Assembly: GCA_033977085.1 (NCBI GenBank)
Contig: CP138906.1
Span: forward strand, 868,001-932,000
Direction: 5' to 3'
DNA: 64,000 bases
Source: Apirhabdus apintestini
GTDB lineage: Bacteria > Pseudomonadota > Gammaproteobacteria > Enterobacterales > Enterobacteriaceae
Part shown: in pieces, positions 11,305 to 23,221 of the stretch
Layout of the letters: each line of letters begins with the position of its first letter
Position numbering within the stretch: position 1 is the first letter of the stretch
Notes under the pieces: generated by a model
Databases searched by the model: none
Told to the model about the DNA's origin: nothing
Seen by the model: only the letters and a program-made list of their open reading frames with translations
Position numbers and translations under genes: made by a program

Positions 11305-12481
11305 TTACAGGACTTTATGCGGGCCAAAGCACTCGTAGTGAATACGCTCCTGCGTTACGCCCAGTGCCACTAATTGTCGGGCGATAAATTGCATAAAACC
11401 AATCGGACCGCACAGGAAAAAGTGCATCGCCGGATCGCTGAGGCGGCTTTCCAGCGGGGCTAATTCCATTAACCCTACGCTATCATAGCCGTCTTTTTCT
11501 TCCGGCGAGCTGTACCAGATATGTTGATAAAAACGCGGCAGGCCGGCGCCTAAGCGTGCGACCTCATCGCTGAAGGCGTCAACGCTGCCGTTCACGGCTG
11601 CGTGGAACCAGTTTATCTGGGCTGGATGCTGACGTTCGCTCAGCGCATCAAGCATGGCGAGCAGCGGCGTTTGTCCGACGCCGCCGGAAAGGAGCGCGAT
11701 CGGTGTGTTCGGCGTAACGTTCAGATAGAAATCCCCGCCGGAGCGGCAACCTGTACGATGTCGCCCTGCTGCGCATGGCGGTGCAGCCAGCCGGAAACCA
11801 GCCCGTTATCCTCACGCTTAACGGCAATTCGGTAGCGCTTTGCATTGGGTTTCTGGGTGAGGGAGTACTGACGGATCTCCTGATGCGCAAAGCCATCGGG
11901 TTTTAGCCAAACGCCTAAATATTGTCCGGGATGGAAATTTGCTACCGCGCCGCCATCTACGGGCTCAAGAACGAAGCTGGTGATTAATGCGCTCTCAGGC
12001 TTTTTTCCACGATACGAAACGCGCGCGTACCGCTCCAGCCGCCGGGCTGGCTGGCGTGAGACTGGTAAATTTCGTTTTCACGGTTAATAAATACCTGCGC
12101 CAGCACGCCATACGCCTGCCCCCACGCGTCCAGCACCTCTTGGCCTGGATGAAACAGCTCGTCCAGAGTGGCTAGCAGATGCGTGCCGACGATTTGATAC
12201 TGTTCTGGTTTGATTTGGAAACTGGCGTGTTTCTGGGCGATTTTCTCAACGGCGGGCAATATTGCCGGTAAATCCTCAATGTGCGTTGCATAGGCGCAAA
12301 TTGCATTAAACAGCGCTTCGCGCTGATCGCCGTTGCGCTGATTACTCATGTTAAAGATGTCTTTTAATTCCGGATTGTGCTAGAACATTCTATCGTAGAA
12401 ATGGGCGGTGAGTTTGGGGCCGGTAGCGGCCAGTAAAGGGATAGTAGACTTAACGGTTGCTATGGTATTGGCATCAAGCAT
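11305..12481 (-). CDS. hmp: Flavohaemoglobin / NO dioxygenase (in-frame TAG plus two frame breaks)
   Basis: Oxidises nitric oxide to nitrate. N-terminal globin domain (MLDANTIATVKSTIPLL, QKHASFQIKPEQY), then FAD and NAD(P)H domains (RQYSLT, GVGQTPLLAML, CGPIGFMQFIA) and the usual end YECFGPHKVL. Three lesions: TAG at 12382-12380 in the globin domain (MF*HNPEL), a missing A in a six-A run near 12004, and a missing G near 11738. Repairing the last two gives about 392 residues (E. coli 396). The TAG is not an indel and could be a genuine nonsense mutation, so this gene may be really inactive. The upstream NsrR-like box supports its identity. Confidence 0.9.
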
Positions 12482-12505
12482 GGAATGTTCCTTCATGTAG
12501 TTTAT

Positions 12506-12528
12506 ATGATGTATTTTTAATGCATCTT
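12506..12528 (-). promoter_or_regulatory. NsrR operator of hmp
   Basis: Read on the minus strand, AAGATGCATTAAAAATACAT followed by CAT is an imperfect 11-1-11 palindrome matching the NsrR consensus (AAGATGCATTT-N-AAATACATCTT). It lies 25 bases upstream of the hmp start. Repression of hmp by NsrR, relieved by nitric oxide, is established in E. coli. Confidence 0.85.
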
Positions 12529-12813
12529 ATTTTGATGTTGCTTCACTGTAAAGGCATGTAAAACAAAAGGTGAAAAATAAGGTAAGGGATGTAAGAAAAT
12601 ACTGCTTTAATCGCCAGCGCAATTAGCCACGTTATCGCTCCCTTAATACCGCGTTTTACGGATTTGGTGAACGGTTCTTGATTCAGCCTTAAGCTTTAAG
12701 CATTGAACGTCCTATCACAAGCGAATATTTTTTGCGGTTTTTTAAGCTGTATTTTGGAACGCAATTAGCGATAGGATGCTTAAAAGTAATTTTTTACTGT
12801 CTGATTTTATTAA

Positions 12814-12829
12814 TGCCAAACGTTTGCGT
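12814..12829 (-). promoter_or_regulatory. PurR-like operator of glyA
   Basis: The minus strand reads ACGCAAACGTTTGGCA, a near-perfect PurR box, 106 bases before the glyA start. A possible glyA -10 (TATACT, 12871-12876) lies downstream. PurR control of glyA is known in E. coli. The rest of the 450-base hmp-glyA gap holds the NsrR box and no gene; MetR sites were not clearly recognised. Confidence 0.75.
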
Positions 12830-12934
12830 AAAAACCTGTCGTTGTATCTGTCTTCGCAGGGGGAATCAGTTATACTGTGGGCCGTCGCCCAATACGGGCA
12901 GTCCTAATATCGTTAGCTGAGTCTGGAGGTGCGA

Positions 12935-14189
12935 ATGTTAAAGCGAGAAATGAACATTGCCGATTATGATGCCGAATTATGGCAGGCAATGGAGCAGGAG
13001 AACCTGCGTCAGGAAGAGCATATTGAACTTATCGCCTCCGAAAACTACACCAGCCCGCGCGTTATGCAGGCTCAGGGCTCTCGAGCTCACGAATAAATAT
13101 GCGGAAGGTTATCCAGGCAAGCGCTATTACGGCGGCTGCGAATATGTGGATGTGGTCGAGCAATTGGCTGTAGATCGCGCAAAAGCGCTGTTTGGCGCTG
13201 ACTATGCAAACGTTCAGCCGCACTCCGGTTCTCAGGCTAATTTCGCTGTTTATACGACGCTGCTTGAGCCTGGAGATACGGTTTTAGGGATGAACCTGGC
13301 GCACGGCGGGCATCTGACGCACGGCTCGCCGGTGAATTTCTCAGGCAAATTCTACAATATTGTCCCTTATGGAATAGACGATAGCGGTCGGATTGATTAC
13401 AGCGAGCTGGAAAAACTGGCGCAAACGCGCAAACCAAAAATGATTATCGGCGGTTTTTCTGCCTATTCCGGCGTGGTTGACTGGGCTAAAATGCGAGAAA
13501 TTGCCGATAGCGTCGGTGCTTATCTGTTTGTCGATATGGCTCACGTAGCCGGGCTGGTAGCCGCTGGTGTTTACCCGAACCCGGTGCCGCACGCTCACGT
13601 TGTTACCACCACGACCCATAAAACGCTGGCTGGTCCACGCGGGGGATTAATCCTGGCAAAAGGCGGTAGCGAAGAGCCGTATAAAAAATTGAATTCTTCT
13701 GTGTTCCCGGGCGCGCAGGGCGGACCTTTAATGCACGTTATTGCCGGTAAGGCGGTGGCGCTTAAAGAAGCGATGGAACCCGCGTTTGCCGACTATCAGC
13801 AGCAGGTAGTGAAAAACGCGAAAGCGATGGTGCAGACCTTCCTCGATCGCGGCTATAACGTGGTTTCTGGCTCTACCGATAATCACCTGTTTCTATTGGA
13901 TTTGGTGGATAAAGATATTACCGGGAAAGACGCTGATGCTGCGCTGGGGCGCGCGAATATTACCGTAAATAAAAATAGTGTGCCGAACGATCCGAAAAGC
14001 CCGTTTGTCACATCAGGCATACGCGTCGGTACGCCCGCTGTAACTCGCCGCGGCTTTAAAGAAGCGGAGGTTCGCGAACTGGCCGGCTGGATGTGTGATG
14101 TGTTGGATAATCTGCATGATGAAGCCGTGATTGGTCGCGTTAAAAAGCAGGTGCTGGACATCTGCGCGCGCTTTCCTGTTTACGCATAA
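12935..14189 (+). CDS. glyA: Serine hydroxymethyltransferase (one frame break)
   Basis: PLP enzyme interconverting serine and glycine and supplying methylene-tetrahydrofolate. Starts MLKREMNIADYDAELWQAME at ATG 12935 behind the ribosome site TGGAGG. The PLP lysine lies in VTTTTHKTLAGPRGG, and PHSGSQANFAVY and SGIRVGTPAVTRRGFKE are conserved. One base too many at 13081-13088 (TCTCGAGCTCACG where TCTCAGCTCACG is expected, restoring GSQLTNKYAEGYPG). Repaired length is 417, exactly that of E. coli. An essential or near-essential gene, so the break is very probably an error. Divergent from hmp. Confidence 0.97.
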
Positions 14190-14301
14190 GCGCCAGGAGT
14201 TCCTGCTGGCGAGACGCTGCAGGAACGGCTCCCCCGGTAAACGCTTTTAAGCCTGTTAAACAGCGCTTATCCAGCCCGGAGGGGCGATGGTGACTGTGAA
14301 A

Positions 14302-14335
14302 AGCGCCCGACACACCGCCGGGCGCTGTTAGTTTT
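14302..14335 (+). terminator. Rho-independent terminator after glyA
   Basis: Stem AGCGCCCG (14302-14309) and CGGGCGCT (14319-14326), nine-base loop, then TGTTAGTTTTC. It lies about 110 bases after the glyA stop. The remaining sequence to 14602 shows no gene. Confidence 0.75.
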
Positions 14336-14602
14336 CTGGGCTAAAGCACCGCCTCTGAGCGCTGGAGATAACCGGCGTTCAATGTTCCTTTCTCTTACCC
14401 CGCAAATTTCGTGGTCAACGCCGTGTAAAGAGGCTATCTCCGGATTGATAGCCTGCCCGGAAAGATGTGTTGGCTCTTAGCACAAACCTATCGACCAATG
14501 TGTTTTTACACCCAATGAAGCATTATTCGCCGGAAATAATTTATTGTTATGGCCCCTAATGTGTAGCGCGCTTCTGGCGCATAAGCTTAGGGTAATTAAC
14601 GC

Positions 14603-15010
14603 TTATCGAGAGAGTAGGCTCCAGTGCCCGCACGCTGCGAGCAACAGAAAAGCGGCGGCAATACTGATATTCTTATAGAAGTTAATCATATTTGGCGTAA
14701 CCGCATCGGCAGGCATATTCCAGTAGTGATGCCCTATTATCGCGGTGCCTAAGGTATAGAGCATAAAAACAAGCGCCAGAGGCCGCGTATAAAATCCTAA
14801 TATAATAAGAATCGCTACCAGTACTTCCATTACGACCGCGATAACCGCAGACAACACGGGCAGCGGGGCGCTAACGGATGCCATATATTGTACGGTACCG
14901 CTGAATCCCATGAGCTTGGGATAGCCGAAAATCAGGAATAATAATACCAGCGCAATGAGTAACACCGCATGCCGGGATGAACCTAATTCCAAATAGCGTA
15001 ACTTGTTCAT
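14603..15010 (-). CDS. yphA: DoxX-family inner membrane protein YphA
   Basis: Intact, 135 residues, four predicted transmembrane segments (about residues 14-32, 50-75, 78-96, 108-128). Typical DoxX features are IFGYPKLMGFSGTVQYMASV and the loop GHHYWNMPADAVTPNMINFY. It matches E. coli YphA closely in length and loop sequence. Function is not established; DoxX relatives are linked to redox balance. In E. coli yphA also lies in the csiE-glyA interval, supporting orthology. Confidence 0.88.
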   Translation of the reverse strand: MNKLRYLELGSSRHAVLLIALVLLFLIFGYPKLMGFSGTVQYMASVSAPLPVLSAVIAVVMEVLVAILIILGFYTRPLALVFMLYTLGTAIIGHHYWNMPADAVTPNMINFYKNISIAAAFLLLAACGHWSLLSR

Positions 15011-15349
15011 AATTATCTCTTATACAGGTAATGAGTGGTTTATTAGCAATGCCGAGCAGAGCTTAAGGGAGCAAGATGCCGGCCTGTTACCGTACAAAGC
15101 AGGTCAGGGCACGCGGGATATTCCGTAATCTCTGCATAATGAAAAAGGCTTTTTAAACCTAATACATGAATGTTAACGCCGCCATGCGTGCATAAAAAAT
15201 GGCGAGGGTTTATCCCGTGTGCCCGGATGCGTGCCGGGATTTTTAAAATGAAATATAGTAGAGGCCGTACATGCTGGCTCCCAGTCAGAGCCGCGTATCT
15301 TCTATACTGTTATTCCCGGCGCAGGAGCCGGGTAGTAAACCGGGAATTT

Positions 15350-16087
15350 ATGAAAAAACGCTACTGTGTTTAATTTTGCTGCCGCTAACCGGCGAAGCTG
15401 CTCAGGCACCCGAGGTGTTGCCATTTGCGCCGGCGATGGCGAGTTTGTCGAACGAGCTGGCGTTTGACGCACTGCGCGGGCGAGTGAAAACCTTTGAGCA
15501 AATCCTTTACGGTGAAGATTCGCTACCATTAATGGTGGCTAAAGGACGCTTTGATAAATCAGGTTGCCTGGTGGAGTATGAACGCAGTGAGCGCGGAGGT
15601 GAATCGATGCACCTGATTCGCCAGGCGGGTAGTGATACGCTGGTGTCTGCTCTGGATAAGCGCAATACGGTGGTGTTAGATAAGCATTGTCAGATTGTCT
15701 CCATTACCTCTCCTGGCGTGGAGCACCGACGCTATTTATATCGCGACGGCCTATTAGTGAAAGTCAAAGATACCCGCGATGCATGGGTTTATAAGGAGTA
15801 TTTCTACACTCCTGAAGGCATGCCGAATACCATGGTGATGTATGGTGAGCAGCATGATGTATTAATGGCGACGGAGCCTAAACGTAAGCTGGAGGAACCT
15901 TGGGATTTTCTGACACGCGGCCTGGATAACGGGCGGCTTTTTATCTGGCGGCAAAAAATGCCGCTATGATGATGTCGGAAATCCGCTGGAATGCGCCAAT
16001 ATTGTCGAGACTCAGGACGGCGGTAAAACTGCGCAGGAACGCCAGCAGATCCGTTACACCACCACCTACTATTCTCAAAAAGATTAA
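15350..16087 (+). CDS. ynfC: YnfC-like (UPF0257) protein (two frame breaks, lipobox Cys absent)
   Basis: Resembles the E. coli lipoprotein YnfC: FAPAMASLSNELAFDALRG near the N-terminus and YDDVGNPLECANIVE near the C-terminus. Function unknown. Start ATG 15350 gives MKKRYCV and a hydrophobic segment ending LLPLTG. The frame breaks near 15370 (one T missing in TTT) and near 15955-15961 (one A too many in AAAAAA, before TGCCGCTATGATGAT). The two cancel, giving 245 residues. The expected lipobox cysteine after LTG is missing (LTG-E), so either a codon was lost or the protein is secreted rather than lipidated. The family assignment rests on recalled similarity. Confidence 0.7.
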
Positions 16088-16779
16088 CGCCATCGCGCCG
16101 GTATTGCTTGCTTATAGCCGCCGTGGGTGTCCCGCGTCAGCTGTAAACTTTTTGAACCGCGAGGGTAAGTTTAGGGCTGTTCCAGAATGTCACGGATGCG
16201 CCGCTGCTGCGGCTCGTTCAGCGGTGGTGCTATTTGCAGGATTGGCGCAGAGAAAAGCGGTAGTGAGGTGGCCCAGGGCGTGACAATCAGCGCTATGTCC
16301 GGCGCCGGGCCGTTGCGCTGAAAGTCCTGCAGCGTTTGATGGCAAATAGTGAGTGGCAATAGCGTCACTTCACGCAGCGCCTGTGCTAAATCTGCTTCCA
16401 GGGCAGGATGATTATTGGTTAACAGAAGTATCTGCTTTTCCTGTAGGTCAGTTTCTCGCATTAGCCAGCCGCCGAAGATAATGGTAACCAGCGCCTTTTC
16501 CGCCTGAGAAAACGTAATCTGGTATTCGCTTTCGAGAGGGCCAATCGCGCTGTGCGTTGTTCGGCTCAGGCGTGGGTATAGTCGCATAATATCTTCGGGC
16601 AAATGATTCTCTATACCAATATTAAAAATAGCGCGCTCCAGCGCTTGCCCCAAATGCATATACAGGCGCTGCTGTAAGTGGTGTTGGTTATGAAATGTTA
16701 CCCCTGCCAGCTGTCAACAACGGGTAAAAAGTGATCCACTTACCGTCACCACCAACGGTCTAATATTGATCCACCTTGC

Positions 16780-17558
16780 TTACTCAGGATTAGCTTCCGC
16801 TATAACCCCGGCCTTTCGTTTCTGCTTCAGTCGATAGCTCTCTCCTTTTATCTGGACTACGTGTGAGTGATGTAAGATCCGGTCCAGCATTGCCGATGTC
16901 AGGGCTGCATCACCCGCGAACGTCTGGTCCCACTGCCCGAACGGCAGGTTAGAGGTCAGGATCATCGCGCTCTTTTCGTAACGTTTGGCAATGACCTGGA
17001 AGAACAGCTTTGCCTCTTCCTGGCTGAACGGCAGATAGCCTATTTCGTCGATGATGAGCAGTTTGGGGGCCATGACACCGCGATTGAGTGTCGTTTTGTA
17101 ACGCCCCTGACGCTGGGAAGTCGACGAGCTGTAACAGCAGGTCCGCTGCTGTTGTGAAGCGAACCTTGATGCCCGCCCGTACTGCCTCGTAGCCCATGGC
17201 TATCGCCAGATGTGTTTTCCCCACGCCCGAGGGGCCCAGCAACACGATGTTTTCGTTACGTTCGATGAAGCTCAGGGAACGCAGCGACTGGATTTGCTTC
17301 TGAGGTGCGCCGGTGGCGAAGGTGAAGTCGTATTCCTCGAACGTCTTCACCGCCGGGAAGGCTGCCATCCGCGTGTACATCGCCTGTTTACGCTGATGCC
17401 GGGCCAGTTTCTCCTCATGTAGCAGGTGCTCCAGGAAGTCCATATAGCTCCATTCCTGATCCACTGCCTGTTGCGACAGTGCCGGCGCCGCGCCGATAAG
17501 GCTGTCCAGCTGGGCTGTTCAGCAAGCACCATCAGCCGTTGATGTTGTAGTTCGACCA

Positions 17559-17562
<4 letters not shown>
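16780..17562 (-). CDS. istB: IstB ATPase helper of IS21-family transposition (copy 1, two frame breaks)
   Basis: DnaC/IstB-like AAA+ ATPase that selects target DNA for IstA. Walker A is LLGPSGVGKTHLAIAMG and Walker B LLIIDEIGYLPF. The start ATG ATG at 17562 overlaps the istA stop. Frame breaks: near 17507-17518, one base short where CAGCTGCAGCTGG is expected, and at 17121-17132, one base extra (GTCGACGAGCTG; the second IS copy reads GTCGACAACTG). Repaired length is 260, as in IS100. Both breaks sit at AGCT-containing strings. Confidence 0.92.
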
Positions 17563-18580
<1,018 letters not shown>

Positions 18581-19608
18581 AAGCTCCCCTGTATTCAGAG
18601 GAGCAGATTAACCCTGGATCAGTTTTCAACCGCTGGGGTGGATCAGTTTTGCACCGTTGGTAACACCAGCGACTGAAACTGATTTGTAAGCCGTAAAATC
18701 GCCCGGTGCAGGCGCTGTGCATGCGGCTGACTGTCTCGCAAAGGGTCCGGTATGCATAATCTTCTTAACAGCAAAGAGATAAATAAGCATTCATGATGGT
18801 GCAGCGGTGCGATGGCTCGCCGCTGCCAGAGGCGAAAAATGAGGTTAGCCGTAGGGGCCTCTTCGCTGGCCTCTATCCAGCGGCGCTGGGGATCGTCAAA
18901 TTCCGGCGCGGAGGGCGCCGTTTGCTGTGCCAGAGCATATTGAAACGCAAGGCGCAGATAATGGGCGTCCCCGGCGCTAAACTGGCGCCCCAGGCTGCGG
19001 GCGCAAAGCGCAATTAGCGCATTAAGGTTGCAATCGTCATAAAGCGCCCGGGGCACATTTTGTGCCTGCAGAATACGCCTGAGCGCTGGGGTAAAATAGT
19101 CCCGCACTGACTCCGGGCACAGCCGCAGCGCCTGATGCAGGGTATGCACGAGGCAAAGACGGCGGCTTAACGTTGGGCCTTCAAGCCCGCATTTTCCACC
19201 GGGACGCTCAATAAGCTGTAGCGACGAATAACGGCACACAGTTTCAGATATCTCAGCTTTATCCGCGGGCGTTATCTCCGGCATGTTACCGTCTGCGGCA
19301 GGCGATAAATCGGCTGTCAAACAGAGCATTAATAGCTGATGGCACAGACGCTGCGGGCCGGAAAGCGTCGGGGGGACTGGCAGGCTATGCGTCGTCATCC
19401 AGAGTATTTCCCGTTATCGCTTTTAAGCTATGAGCATAGTCAATACTTGACAATACCGACGTGGGTTAAGCGGGCGTTTTAGCGGGAATTACGGCTGGCT
19501 CACAGAAATGGGGGCGTTGATTAGGTGCTGCTGTACGGCGGGCGAATCAGGTGCGGCAACGTGCAGACAAAACGCCCCCGCGTGGCGGGGGCGCTAATAG
19601 CGTATTTG

Positions 19609-20410
19609 CTAGCGCTTTAGCGCTTCGCTCAGTGATTCACGCATATCAGCAAGCATGTTTTTAACCACGCGAGGATTGCCGGCTACGATATTGCCGCTGG
19701 TCAGATAATTATGGCCGCCGGTAAAGTCGCAGACCAGGCCGCCAGCTTCGCGCACCAGCAGTTCACCCGCGGCGAAATCCCACGGGCGCAGGCCGATTTC
19801 GAAATAGCCGTCAACGCGGCCTGCCGCAAGCCAGGCGAGATCCAGCGCGGCGGAGCCGGTGCGGCGGAAGTCGGCGCAGCGGGTAAAGAATTTCGTCACG
19901 GTTGCCATATAGGCCGCGCTATGCTGTTTGGCTTTAAACGGAAAGCCGGTCGCCAGCACCGTCCCTTCAAGATCGCGCGCGCTACTGCCGCGCAGGCGAT
20001 AGCCGTTAAGCTGAGCGCCCGGCCACGAACCGCAGAGAACAATTCATTACGCATAGGATCGTAAACCACCGCGACTTCGGTTCTTCCTTTAATGCGCACG
20101 GCAATAGAGACCGCGAAGTGCGGCAGGCGTTTTACGAAGTTAGTGGTGCCATCCAGTGGATCGATAACCCATTGTACATCCAAATCCTCCCCGGTAGCTC
20201 ACCGGCTTCTTCGCTGATGATTGAGTGCTGGGGATAAGATTTATGAATCGTCTCAATAATGATGCGTTCCGCACCTTTATCAATATTGGTGACGAAGTCG
20301 TTGCTACCTTTTTGACTGGTTTCAACGGCGTCCGGCGTTTCATAGTTTTTAGCGATAAAGTTGCCCGCCTTACGCGCGGCGCGTATGGCGATGTTGAGCA
20401 TCGGATGCAT
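19609..20410 (-). CDS. suhB: Inositol-1-monophosphatase / rRNA-processing factor SuhB (two frame breaks)
   Basis: Mg-dependent inositol monophosphatase fold; in E. coli SuhB also joins the rRNA antitermination complex. Metal-site motifs DPLDGTTNF and WDFAAGELLVREAGG are present. Start MHPMLNIAIRAARKAGNFI at 20410. The frame breaks near 20190 (GGGG one short, restoring LPGEDLDVQWVIDP) and near 20012 (GGG one short, restoring RGRGAQLNGYRLRG). Repaired length is 267, exactly that of E. coli. Divergent from trmJ. Confidence 0.95.
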
Positions 20411-20527
20411 GGTTACTCTCACTGGATGTTAAAGAACGGGAAAAACGGCGCAGAGTATAGCAGAGAGCTCGGAATGTGTCTCAGATTTATGGTAGCATGC
20501 CGGGTAAATTCCCCTGTTGAAGACGCT

Positions 20528-21265
20528 ATGTTACAGAATATTCGAATTGTCCTGGTCGAAACTTCGCATACCGGAAATATGGGCTCCGTGGCTCGCGCAA
20601 TGAAAACGATGGGGTTGACGAATCTTTGGCTGGTAAATCCGCTGGTGAAACCGGATTCTCAGGCCATTGCGTTAGCCGCGGGCGCCAGCGATGTCATCGG
20701 CCAGGCGCATATCGTTGATACGCTGGATGAAGCGCTTCAGGGCTGCAGCCTGGTGGTCGGGACCAGCGCGCGTTCCCGTACGCTGCCATGGCCGATGCTG
20801 GATCCCCGTGAATGCGGAGTGAAGAGCGTCGATGAAGCGCGTCATGCGGACGTTGCGCTAGTATTTGGGCGTGAACGCGTTGGGTTAACCAATGACGAAC
20901 TGCAAAAATGCCACTATCACGTCGCCATTGCGGCCAACCCTGAATATAGCTCGCTTAACCTGGCCATGGCGGTTCAGGTCATCGCTTATGAAGTGCGGAT
21001 GGCGTATCTGGCGGCTCAGGATGCGCCTGAAGCGCATGAAGAAGCCGTTTATCCGCTGGTGGACGACCTTGAGCGTTTTTATCAACATTTAGAGCAGGCG
21101 CTATTGGACAGCGGGTTTATCCGCGCCAGCCATCCCGGCCAGGTGATGAATAAGCTGCGTCGTCTATTTACGCGCGCGCGCCCTGAAAGCCAGGAGTTGA
21201 ACATTTTGCGCGGCATGCTCTCCTCATTCAGTGAAGACAGTAAGACCAAAAAGGGCAGTCGGTAA
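20528..21265 (+). CDS. trmJ: tRNA (cytidine/uridine-32-2'-O) methyltransferase TrmJ
   Basis: SPOUT-class methyltransferase modifying position 32 of tRNAs. Intact, 245 residues. Knot motifs are TGNMGSVARAMKTMGL, FGRERVGLTN and EYSSLNLAMAVQVIAYE. ATG 20528 (MLQNIRIVLVET) matches the family start; the frame is open further upstream without a stop but the extension overlaps suhB. It lies directly before the isc operon, with the IscR-like boxes at its 3' end. Confidence 0.97.
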   Translation: MLQNIRIVLVETSHTGNMGSVARAMKTMGLTNLWLVNPLVKPDSQAIALAAGASDVIGQAHIVDTLDEALQGCSLVVGTSARSRTLPWPMLDPRECGVKSVDEARHADVALVFGRERVGLTNDELQKCHYHVAIAANPEYSSLNLAMAVQVIAYEVRMAYLAAQDAPEAHEEAVYPLVDDLERFYQHLEQALLDSGFIRASHPGQVMNKLRRLFTRARPESQELNILRGMLSSFSEDSKTKKGSR

Positions 21266-21314
21266 TAGTTGAGTAAAATACAGGGATAAATAGTTGACTA
21301 AAATACTCAGGAAT
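21265..21314 (+). promoter_or_regulatory. Two IscR type-1-like operators upstream of iscR
   Basis: Two related elements in direct succession: ATAGTTGAGTAAAATACAGG from 21265 and ATAGTTGACTAAAATACTCA from 21290. Both resemble the type 1 IscR site (ATASYYGACTRWWWYAGTC) and sit where E. coli has IscR boxes over the isc promoter. This implies autorepression by [2Fe-2S]-IscR. The first box overlaps the end of trmJ. Confidence 0.8.
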
Positions 21315-21394
21315 GTCAGACTTGCGGTTGCTATGTAAAACATTGTTTAACATAAACCCCCGGGTCGAGGGGCATCTTTGAGGTTAAGTAAGAC

Positions 21395-21882
21395 ATGAGA
21401 CTGACATCGAAAGGGCGCTACGCCGTTACCGCAATGCTGGATGTTGCACTTAACTCAGAAGCGGGTCCGGTACCGCTGGCTGATATTTCAGAACGTCAGG
21501 GTATTTCGCTTTCTTATCTGGAGCAGCTATTTTCCCGTTTACGCAAAAATGGCCTGGTAGCCAGTGTACGTGGCCCCGGTGGCGGATATCTTCTGGGCAA
21601 AGATGCAGGAAGCATCGCAGTTGGTGAAGTGATAAGCGCCGTAGATGAGTCAGTGGATGCGACTCGCTGTCAGGGGAAAGGCGGTTGTCAGGGGGCGATA
21701 AATGTTTAACGCACGCTCTTTGGCGCGATCTTAGCGATCGCCTGACCGGTTTTTTGAATAATATTACGCTCGGCGAACTGATGCACAATCAGGAAGTTCA
21801 GGATGTTTCCGATCGCCAGCACGGCGAAAGCCAGCGCTCTTCGCGCGCACAGGACGCGATTGACGTAAAACTGCGCGCATAA
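21395..21882 (+). CDS. iscR: Fe-S cluster regulator IscR (one frame break)
   Basis: Rrf2-family winged-helix regulator holding a [2Fe-2S] cluster and repressing the isc operon. Starts MRLTSKGRYAVTAMLDVAL. Recognition helix region is GISLSYLEQLFSRLRKNGLV. The three cluster cysteines appear as C-X5-C-X5-C in RCQGKGGCQGGDKC after repair. The frame breaks near 21690 where GGGGG lacks one G. Repaired length is 162, that of E. coli. First gene of the operon. Confidence 0.95.
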
Positions 21883-21977
21883 TAAGCCGTTGCCATAACG
21901 CCATAGTTGAATGCGAGCGGCGTATTAAAACGCGCTCGCTTCTAACGCATTAAAGTGATGTACGGAGCTTTAGAGCA

Positions 21978-23193
21978 ATGAAACTACCGATTTACCTCGA
22001 CTACTCTGCGACAACGCCGGTCGATCCGCGCGTCGCGGAGAAGATGATGCAATTTTTAACGATGGATGGGACTTTCGGTAACCCGGCGTCCCGTTCACAC
22101 CGGTTTGGCTGGCAGGCGGAAGAAGCGGTAGATATCGCGCGTAACCAAATTGCCGAGCTTGGTCGGTGCAGATCCTCGTGAGATAGTCTTCACCTCCGGC
22201 GCGACTGAGTCGGATAACCTGGCGATTAAAGGCGCTGCCAATTTCTATCAGAAGAAAGGCAAGCACATCATCACCAGCAAAACTGAGCATAAAGCGGTGC
22301 TGGACACCTGCCGTCAGTTAGAGCGCGAAGGTTTCGACGTTACTTACCTGGCGCCGCAGCGCAATGGCATTATCGATCTGAAAGAACTAGAAGCCGCGAT
22401 GCGCGACGACACGATTCTTGTCTCCATCATGCACGTCAATAATGAGATAGGCGTAGTACAGGATATTGCCTCGATCGGCGAAATGTGCCGCGCCCGCGGG
22501 ATTATCTATCACGTTGATGCCACTCAGAGCGTAGGCAAATTGCCTATCGATCTGAGCCAGCTGAAAGTTGACCTGATGTCGTTCTCCGGCCATAAAATCT
22601 ACGGACCGAAAGGCATTGGTGCGCTGTACGTGCGCCGTAAACCGCGGGTACGCATTGAAGCGCAGATCCACGGCGGTGGCCATGAGCGTGGCATGCGCTC
22701 CGGCACGCTGCCCGTGCATCAGATTGTCGGGATGGGTGAGGCTTACCGCATCGCAAAAGAAGAAATGGCGAGTGAAATGGCGCGTCAGCGCGGGCTGCGC
22801 GATCGCCTGTGGAATGGCCTGAAAGATATTGAAGAAGTCTATCTGAATGGCTGTCTGGAACAGGGCGCCCCTAATATTCTTAACGTCAGCTTTAACTACG
22901 TTGAAGGTGAGTCTCTCATCATGGCGCTGAAAGATTTGGCCGTTTCCTCGGGATCGGCCTGTACTTCCGCCAGCCTTGAGCCTTCCTATGTATTGCGCGC
23001 GCTGGGCATGAACGATGAACTGGCGCACAGTTCAATCCGCTTCTCTCTGGGTCGGTTTACCACGGAAGAGGAGATCGATTACACCATTGATCTGGTGCGT
23101 AAATCTATTGGGCGCCTGCGCGATTTGTCTCCGCTTTGGGAGATGTTTAAGCAGGGCGTGGATATAAACAGCATTGAGTGGTCGCACCACTAA
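21978..23193 (+). CDS. iscS: Cysteine desulfurase IscS (one frame break)
   Basis: PLP enzyme that takes sulfur from cysteine for Fe-S clusters and tRNA thiolation. PLP lysine in SFSGHKIYGPKG; active-site Cys328 in SSGSACTSASLEP. The frame breaks at 22155-22164: GAGCTTGGTC where GAGCTGGTC is expected (IAELVGADPREIVF). Repaired length is 404, as in E. coli. Follows iscR in the operon. Confidence 0.97.
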
Positions 23194-23221
23194 CAGGCAC
23201 CGGACGGTAGGAGAACATATC

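Noticed and set aside
11079..11327. 82-codon minus-strand frame between glnB and hmp
   Set aside because: No start signal or recognisable motif; the 240-base gap shows nothing else of note.
22387..23028. 213-codon minus-strand frame over iscS
   Set aside because: Antisense of a conserved gene, with no independent coding evidence.
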